64,000 nucleotides of DNA from Armillaria gallica. Taxonomy: Eukaryota; Basidiomycota; Agaricomycetes; Agaricales; Physalacriaceae. This document shows, in pieces, positions 57,340-64,000 of the stretch. The stretch covers positions 558,001 to 622,000 of the forward strand of contig JBANDB010000003.1 in assembly GCA_037576215.1 (NCBI GenBank), written 5' to 3'. Under the pieces are notes generated by a model, which made no database searches, was not told the origin of the DNA, and saw nothing but the letters and a program-made list of their open reading frames with translations. The first letter of the stretch is position 1, and each line of letters opens with the position of its first letter. A program made the position numbers and the translations under genes.

Positions 57340-58508
57340 ATGTTAGTGTCTTATCTTCCACTTGACATATGGATGGAAATCATTCCAAACTTTGATGCAG
57401 ATCTGCCTGCTGATTGACAGGCCCTTCAAAACATTGCACTATGCTGCAGAGACTTGTTGTACCTCAGCTACAAAGTCTTATTTGAGGAGGTGATATACTG
57501 GTGGCCAGAGCTGCTTAGTCCCTGGTTTACTGATAGTGCTAGATGCATTACTATTTGGCAGCATCCCATCAATGGTTCATGTCATTTCCTGGCATGGCAC
57601 ATCAATTTCTCTTGCATGCTAAAGGACCTGTCTGGATTACAAGGTTTCTGGATTGGTGACTATCAAGACATCTTTTCATATCTTCAACTGGCTTGCATGA
57701 ATGTGTCTGTGAGTATTCAAGCACCAATTTCTGAACTCAATTGTTCATGGTTTCCAGTCATCAAGACCTTTGTAATATTCAAATCAGTTAGCTTGATATA
57801 TTGGCCATTTCATCCATCTTCCCATCATTGGAAGAGATATCACTTGGATTTATCCAGTTCTAAGACTATCCACATAAAGATTGTGCCATCTTCCACAAGC
57901 TGTCAGTTATCTGACTTGTTGGACTTTGTCTGAGCCAGATCAATGCATGCATGCACCTTATGGTCAGAAATCATACCTGTGTCCTGATATGTAAGCTTTG
58001 ACCCTGTTTTAACACCATTATGACCAATCTACTATGGTCACAAACAAAAGCTGACCAGCTATTGAATTTGGAATGTGGAAATGGCAAGTGCAACAGCTTA
58101 TTATTTACACTATACTCATTGTACACAAACTACCATTTTATGGGTGCCACCCCCTCAGCTTGGCTGGCAAACAGCACAAGATTAGATCAACTGTGTCTAG
58201 AGGTGGATACCAGTTATATCGAGGCAGTCTGTAAGATCTTTAGCAGGTGCAGCCTTAGGAAGTTAAGGCTACTAACTATCACTCTTCATGGTGTGAGATT
58301 GAAAGGGATACCCAAAGAACAATTTTGGTCACTTGGATGGTCAGTTGGCATGGCTATTAATCTTGATCACATATTGGAAATATGTGTTCAGGTAGCACTA
58401 CCTGCACCAATGGGAGCATTAGTATTCCATCACCTTTTTACCAGGTTTGGAGACTGCTTATTAGCTCATATCAAATGTGCATCCAAAAACTTATATATGA
58501 GGGGATAG
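57340..58508 (+). pseudogene. F-box-like protein pseudogene in a CpG-free stretch
   Basis: The frame starts MLVSYLPLDIWMEIIPNF, an F-box-like beginning, and is interrupted by TGA at 57415-57417. It continues QALQNIALCCRDLLYLSYKV and is open to 57933, after which a new frame (58020-58508) carries Leu-rich segments such as RLDQLCLEVDTSYIEAVCKI. The TGA replaces what was most likely CGA (Arg). The two parts may be joined by an intron around 57925-58020. No intact F-box protein remains. Confidence 0.6.
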
Positions 58509-58872
58509 ACACTTTACCACCCCTCATTAACTGAGTACAATTATCAAAAAAAAACCTTGTATTAGCTTTCACATGCAAATACAATCAGATACCATTGTTT
58601 CTTGCTACTCTCCTTATCTCTTTCTTTCAGCTCTGAGAGATCTGTCTTTCTATCACCATATAATCAAACTCTTGTGCTCTGTTTTTATGTTGTTGTCTGT
58701 CCACAATGTGAAGATGCATAGTAATCATCTGATTGGACCACTGCACATACTCTCCAGTCAAAGTAGGATATTTCTGTGCTTTTTCAACATAACAGAAGTT
58801 CATGATATTGTCTCACTAAGAGACAAAGTTAGCATCAACAATTCCCAACCATGACAGCATAAACTTTACATT
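58509..58872. other. No gene seen
   Basis: AT-rich spacer between the F-box-like remnant and the DOT1-like gene. A 93-codon hydrophobic frame at 58573-58854 has no family. Confidence 0.3.
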
Positions 58873-59585
58873 TTAGGTTGTCAAGTCCATATCTGCAAAT
58901 GCAGCTAGCAGCTTGAATGCAAAGATTTTGACCCTATTACATGGATTACTTGCAGCCAAAATCTGCCTGATCTCTTCATTGATTATGTCCAAGTAAGATA
59001 AAAGTTACATAAATGCGGAAAAATATACACACAAGATGGCTCAAATTTGAAGCTGTTGATATAGATGACATCTGCCTCCTTGATGGCAGGCATAGTGGTA
59101 CCATTGGTTCTCATATCTCCATGATATAGATCAACCTGTCCTTTATGATCATAACCCCATATATGAGAGAAGACATGTATCTGCTCCAACAAAGCTCTGG
59201 CCAATTGAGCAGGATTTGCCAGAAGTTCCACACCATAACACCTGCAGCCAGTCTTCAAGCTAATCTGGCTGCAGACATTTCCAACTCCAGATCCAAAATC
59301 AATGAAAGTGGAATGTGGTCTAATTTCTGTGACATTAACAATATTATCAATTAACACTGAGCGAATCTCCCTGTATTGCTGGCTCTTGCTTATTTTGTAT
59401 TTTTTCAGACTGTGGTGGTGTGGCCTAACAACCCTAGAGTATCCAGCCTTAATAATATGTTGATATGTGCTATCATCAAACAAAATAGATGGAGCCTGTT
59501 GGATGCAAGTGACATGTCTTCCTATCTCCTCTAGATAAGCTTGTAGATTGCAGTTTTTCTCAGCACATTTAAGTGGGGCCAACAT
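58873..59585 (-). CDS. DOT1-like histone H3K79 methyltransferase, short form
   Basis: The frame begins MLAPLKCAEKNCNLQAYLEE. The SAM-binding motif is clear: FIDFGSGVGNVCSQISLKTG, then YGVELLANPAQLARAL. The downstream VIYINSFKFEPS is the DOT1 counterpart of the Asn-Asn/Asn-Phe-x-Phe-x-Pro motif that forms the lysine channel. After a probable intron near 58990-59040 the frame resumes INEEIRQILAASNPC and ends FAFKLLAAFADMDLTT at TAA (58873-58875). DOT1 enzymes methylate Lys79 of histone H3 without a SET domain. The catalytic core is nearly complete, but the usual acceptor AG of the last intron is unclear and the N terminus is short. It may be a decayed or TE-captured copy. Confidence 0.78.
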
Positions 59586-59702
59586 GTTCTGTAGAGTGCT
59601 AGTCTATAAGTGTCCAAACAGAGAAAAATTTATCCAAACCTTATGTTCACCATCACATTGTCCAACATTTTGTATTTCCATTTTTAGGCCTTTTTAGCCA
59701 GT

Positions 59703-60192
59703 ATTACTGTACTATTTCAACTGTAAGTTCACCTAATGCCTAACAGCGGACTCTGAACTGAACCTATTTCATATGTCCTAACGCCTAACAGAGAGGTCTG
59801 AACTGACATCCATGCAAACCAAAATAAGACTAAAATTTGCCTCTGAAATCTTGCTTAAATCTAATTTTTTGTGCATAACTATGATAATTGTACAATAATG
59901 TATGTAAATCTGGCTTCCTCCTGATCTTCCTGCTCCCAAAACTTAGTGTCATGCCAGTTATCCTCAAAACACTTAAGCAGATTCTGGTAAAGGACTGAGA
60001 GTATGGTACTACATGTGCTAAGGTTTTTCAATTCAGCTCGCTGAAGCTTGGGCCATGCTGGCTGAACTGAACTGAACTGGTAAGTCCTAACGCCTAACAT
60101 CAGTGTCTGAACTGACAACCTGATGAAATACTGTCATAACATCTAACAAAATTAAACAGTGACTGAACTTACAGTTGAAATAGTACAGTATG
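59703..60192. mobile_element. MITE with 25-27 bp perfect TIRs and TA target
   Basis: The segment 59705-59731 is the exact reverse complement of 60164-60190; both ends can be read as TA followed by CTGTACTATTTCAACTG. Inside are four degenerate copies of CCTAACGCCTAACAG followed by CTGAACTGA (near 59733, 59780, 60087 and 60132). There is no coding capacity. Confidence 0.8.
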
Positions 60193-62080
60193 CCATATTA
60201 TGCCATTATGCAGCTGAGATACTAATTAAGCCTTACATGATGAAAGTTAATTACAATAAGGTAGATAATTTGATCCCTAATAAAGGTCTGATAATGAGCC
60301 TCCAGGCTCTGTATGCTCAGAATTCGCAGATTTTGCCTGCTAATTAACGCTACTGTCCCTTCAATGGACTTTCAGCAAACCAATGAATGCACACACACTG
60401 ATATCACTTTTATCCTACAGCAACCACTCCTCACACGCTTTGTTATCCATCCCATCTTGCCATGCATCATAATTGCCATACTTCATCACGGCAAGGCACC
60501 TTTGATCAACAATCATCCCAATATGGAATTGACGCATCACTCAGAAGCACCCAGTTGACGCACTCATTGATCACTTAATGAAAATGACATGATTGACGTG
60601 AGTACCCTCCCAGCTATGGCAACTACAGACTGTGTTTACTAAGGCTGTTACTTCGCCAAGGCCTCAAGAAAACATTGCCCCATGCGTACTCCTCAGCACG
60701 ACAACTATCGCTCAAGTAATCTGCAGCTAAACAGCACCTAACGATCCGTGCATCACTCAACGACCCCATATGGTTTGCATCCATACGTGGAAATGTTGAC
60801 GAGTTGCTGTTACTTTAGAAGACAAAGTACCATATGTTTCCTCCAATTTTACAAAGCCAAGGCCTTACAGCCTTACTAAGTCTCGCATATTTACTCTATT
60901 TATAAATTCATACTTGTAGTATAAAAACTGGCTAGAAAATGTAGTTACAAAGGCAGTTCATCTCTAGTTGACCCAGACTACATCAATTATCGTCATGCTC
61001 TAGTCTATCACCAGTAAACAATGTTTATTCACCGTTCTATGGCAATATACCATTTGCACCAGTGTATTCTTGATCGCATGTCGACTCTTGAGCTCACCAG
61101 AGTTATCCCACGGTTTTTTAACTGTGAAGAGTCCTTCACTACATGCTCTTCGCTCTTAACACTATCGGTGCATGCTCATACTGTGCCAATACATGATCAC
61201 CGTGCCATACCTCATCCCCGTTATCTTTTATAGGCCGTCATCATTTCACTTTCACACCATTGGAGTTTTTACAGTTTCCCTTTCACCATCGTTATCATCG
61301 CCCACTTGGGTAGTCTCAGAGCAGACTTAGGATCAGTTTCAGCCAGTTTTTGTATAGTATCAGTCCCCTGAGTGGACTTGAAGGTTAGTTTGACATAGGA
61401 TAGGATCATTTCAGTACCAGACAAGTTTCGACATCGACTCAGCACCATCATATCGTATAGGACCAGTATCACCACTAGTTTTCACAGTTCCACATTTTCT
61501 TTCACCAGTCCACCCTCAACACCTCGTTCCACATTTGTTTTGCCACTCGCAGTCCCCATGACATTTTTTCATCGACTCGCTCACCCATAGACTATTGCAG
61601 ACTGTTTAGTCTATCCTCCATCATCTGCCCCACTCCGATTACCATACAGTGATGTTTTCTAGTCTCGCAGCACATTTTCTCATATGGATTCATGGTATTC
61701 ACATCATACCTGTTTTCGTTCCCTCTCACTTCAAGAAAACTCTACCGGCTTATAGCCTTCGCATCTAGTACTCAACTACCAAGCAGTACTACTTCACAGA
61801 CTTAAAGTCACAGTGTATTCTGGCATATAGAGGAATTGTTCTACTGCATGGAGGTGCCCTGAACCACTCACACACACGATCACCTTGATTGCCATGCCAC
61901 TACGTTAATTAACCAAGCTCATTCCGAGTTGGTGTTGCCGTTGCCATGGAAGTCTTAGGCCCATCACTGATGAAACCTAATTAGCCCCCTTCCTGGGAAA
62001 GCCAAAAAATATTCTCAGCTTCAACCGGTTACTTATGTTATCTTGTAATTCTAGACTGTCAATTCATAATTATATTAGTT
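60193..62080. other. No gene seen
   Basis: Short frames only (for example 61021-61233). The sequence has a slightly higher CpG content than 57105-58219 but no recognisable motif. Confidence 0.3.
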
Positions 62081-62082
62081 GC

Positions 62083-62182
62083 ATCCACCAGGGATTAAAC
62101 ACAAAGCCAGATTAATAGATACAATTTCATTACAAATAAGAATACAACAAACACATGCTAACCATTACACTATATAGTACAT
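62083..62182 (-). repeat. tRNA-derived remnant (SINE-like)
   Basis: On the minus strand AGTGTAATGGTTAGCATG is followed about 50 bp later by TTTAATCCCTGGTGG, resembling the D-arm and T-arm of a tRNA with a disrupted middle. It cannot fold as a full tRNA. A pol III derived SINE head is one explanation. Confidence 0.35.
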
Positions 62183-62971
62183 ATCTAAGTAGGCACCTTG
62201 GGTTAGTTTGTCATGCAGGTGGCGGCTATGACAAAATCAATCTGACACCAAGTGGTTTCTCTCTTTGAAAAAGATGTGAAAACTGCAATTAATATTGAAG
62301 AATGAGAAGCTATCGAAAAGTGTTTGTAATGGGAGGGGATAGCAAAGGGCTCCAGGTCTCTAAAGACAGCACTGGCCTGACCCATACTGTTCTCTCTGTC
62401 ACTCTTCTTCCTACATCTTGCAAACCCTCTATGAACCCTATACAGTCAAGGACCATCTGCCCATACCCCATACTTGCAAAACGAGCCTCCCTTGTCCACC
62501 CACACATCGTCATCACCATCATTGTTTAATCATTGTCATCAACCTCCTGCCAACTGTACTTCTCCAGTTCTCTGCCCCGAGATGCAACAGATTTTGATTT
62601 CATCTTGCAGATTGGCATTGTTTTTGTCACAAGATGCTTGTTCATTGTGATAGAAGCCTTTTCAGATAGATGTGTGGTCGGGGAAGGTGATTAATACTAT
62701 GCAGTGGGCTCACCGCTGTGCACTGCTGTTGCAACCATAAGACAATGCATCCAAAGTATCTATGGCAAATTACATAAATATTTCAGTTCAATAATACATA
62801 CCTGCAGCCCCGACAACCAAGCCATATAGGTAAACAGTAGGTTATGGCATCAACAACTGCAGGAAAACAGGGGGGGGATTATCTTATCCCTTATTACATA
62901 TTCAAAAGATAACAAAGCATAATATTCATCACATAATCCTATTGGGCCAGATTATTATGCAAACTGCCTAC
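62183..62971. other. No gene seen
   Basis: Unassigned sequence. It includes a poly-G tract (62870-62877). Confidence 0.3.
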
Positions 62972-63235
62972 ACTGCATGATGGCTTTGATATGTGAGGCT
63001 GAAATATTGAAATTGAAAGTTATTTATTTTTAGCTAGCTTTTAGCTTAAAATTTCAAAGAAATATGCATAATATCTTTTCTATATTTGTGAAAATCACTT
63101 CAAAACTGGATAAAATCACAAATATGAAAAAGATATTGTGCATATCTCTTTGATATTTTAAACTAAAAACTGGCTAAAAATAAATATTTTTCAATTTCAA
63201 TATTTCAGCCTCACATATCAAAGCCATTATGCAGT
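62972..63235. mobile_element. Fold-back element (near-perfect 264-bp palindrome)
   Basis: The left arm from 62972 (ACTGCATGATGGCTTTGATA) is mirrored by the right arm ending at 63235. The arms are about 110-120 bp, with a short central spacer near 63100. AT-rich and non-coding. It probably forms a long hairpin and resembles fold-back MITEs. Confidence 0.75.
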
Positions 63236-63599
63236 ACTAATAAGGTACTTACACAATCTCAGACAATGTCTCCACCTCTTTTACAATTGATATGGCTATA
63301 AGAAATGAATTAGAAAAATGGACTATCTTAAGTAAGATAAAATGCTAGTGCTTTTAAGTAACACAGTAATTGTTCACTCCAGCTCAGACATTGGGTCATA
63401 GTCCAAGTCATCTATTGGTCAAACCAAGGGGAAACTTTGAAACATTCTGTTATTTACAATGTCACAAGTGTACATACAACACACCTTTCTCTTTCTCCTG
63501 TTTTAGGGTGCATTATTGTTGCAAGTGGGAAACAGTAATCTGTACTGGCAGCCACATTGAAAGCTACCATTAAATAAGACAGTATCCTCACATGGAAGT

Positions 63600-64000
63600 T
63601 TAATAGCACCCACTGTTTTTATACCTTGCAGGCCAATGCAACTCCATTACTGTGTCAATGGCATACATGAATTGAAATGAAGAAGCTTCACATTCATAAT
63701 AATGACATGAATGGAGAAGCACAATAAGTTCAGATGGATTATTTGGCATGTAAAGGATAAAACTTGAGTTTATTGGTCCTAGAAATTTTTGGGCAAGTGA
63801 ACCATCCCCACTGTCTGCTGTGATTTGTTTCGCAAATTGAACATTGGCTGGTGCTATGTTGGCACATTGTTTTTTGGTATCTGGTTTTGGTTCCAGTATA
63901 ATAGGCAAACTGTCAGACAGACTCTGATTGATGTTACATGCTTTTGCAGAAGCCTTATGAATTAATGGTTAACATGTCTTCTAAACAACATCAAGAATTG
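63600..64000 (-). CDS. Partial open frame running off the window edge, unknown
   Basis: The minus-strand frame is open from the window end (PLIHKASAKACNINQSLSD) through PIILEPKPDTKKQCANIAPA to a stop at 63600 (ELHWPARYKNSGCY). It is about 130 codons and lacks its start. I do not recognise the family. It may be an exon of a gene or of a transposon that continues to the right. Confidence 0.35.

Noticed and set aside
1..64000. CRISPR arrays, prokaryotic operons, rRNA or telomeric repeats
   Set aside because: No regularly spaced identical repeats, ribosome-binding sites or rRNA-like blocks were found, and TTAGGG runs are absent.

Overview
The window is fungal nuclear DNA, almost certainly from a basidiomycete of the Agaricomycetes class. 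Genes are broken by many short (about 50-60 bp) GT-AG introns. The families recognised are a berberine-bridge-like FAD oxidase, a MYND-finger protein, F-box proteins, a GMC oxidoreductase and a DOT1-type methyltransferase. A chromodomain Ty3/Gypsy element and a Ty1/Copia element complete the picture. I see no rRNA operon, no intact tRNA gene, no CRISPR array and nothing prokaryotic.

The left 25 kb is gene-bearing and CpG-rich. It is an array of five paralogues of a secreted FAD-linked oxidase, here called A (396-2317, +), B (7484-9406, -), C (14314-16228, -), E (16913-17961, -) and D (22823-24778, -). A, C and D read as complete ten-exon genes, B has two in-frame stops and E is cut in half. 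A and B form an inverted pair that shares upstream DNA. Everything from about 8390 to 16553 is repeated in tandem at 16913-25099, so oxidase C and an accessory gene X (10674-11347 and 19972-20643) each occur twice. Between A and B lie a damaged MYND-finger gene, an alpha/beta hydrolase with one in-frame stop, and a small secreted protein gene with a clear TATA box.

The right 38 kb is repeat-dominated, AT-richer and strongly CpG-depleted. A 13.8-kb Gypsy element (27123-40939) has 382-bp LTRs and a perfect 5-bp target duplication. Its integrase is split by a TA-flanked block (28622-34043). That block contains a 4.05-kb element with terminal inverted repeats and a 1.37-kb stretch packed with ACTAGT palindromes. 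A 6-kb Copia element (49134-55110) sits inside an F-box pseudogene. Around it are a GMC oxidoreductase fragment, a second F-box-like pseudogene, a DOT1-like gene, a TA-flanked MITE, a fold-back element and several dispersed repeats. Several stops here look like CGA to TGA changes, which fits decay by cytosine methylation.

Together the window shows a locally expanding oxidase cluster next to a TE graveyard. The cluster genes are probably secreted redox enzymes; their substrate cannot be read from the sequence. Exon boundaries were assigned by eye from splice signals and paralogue comparison.
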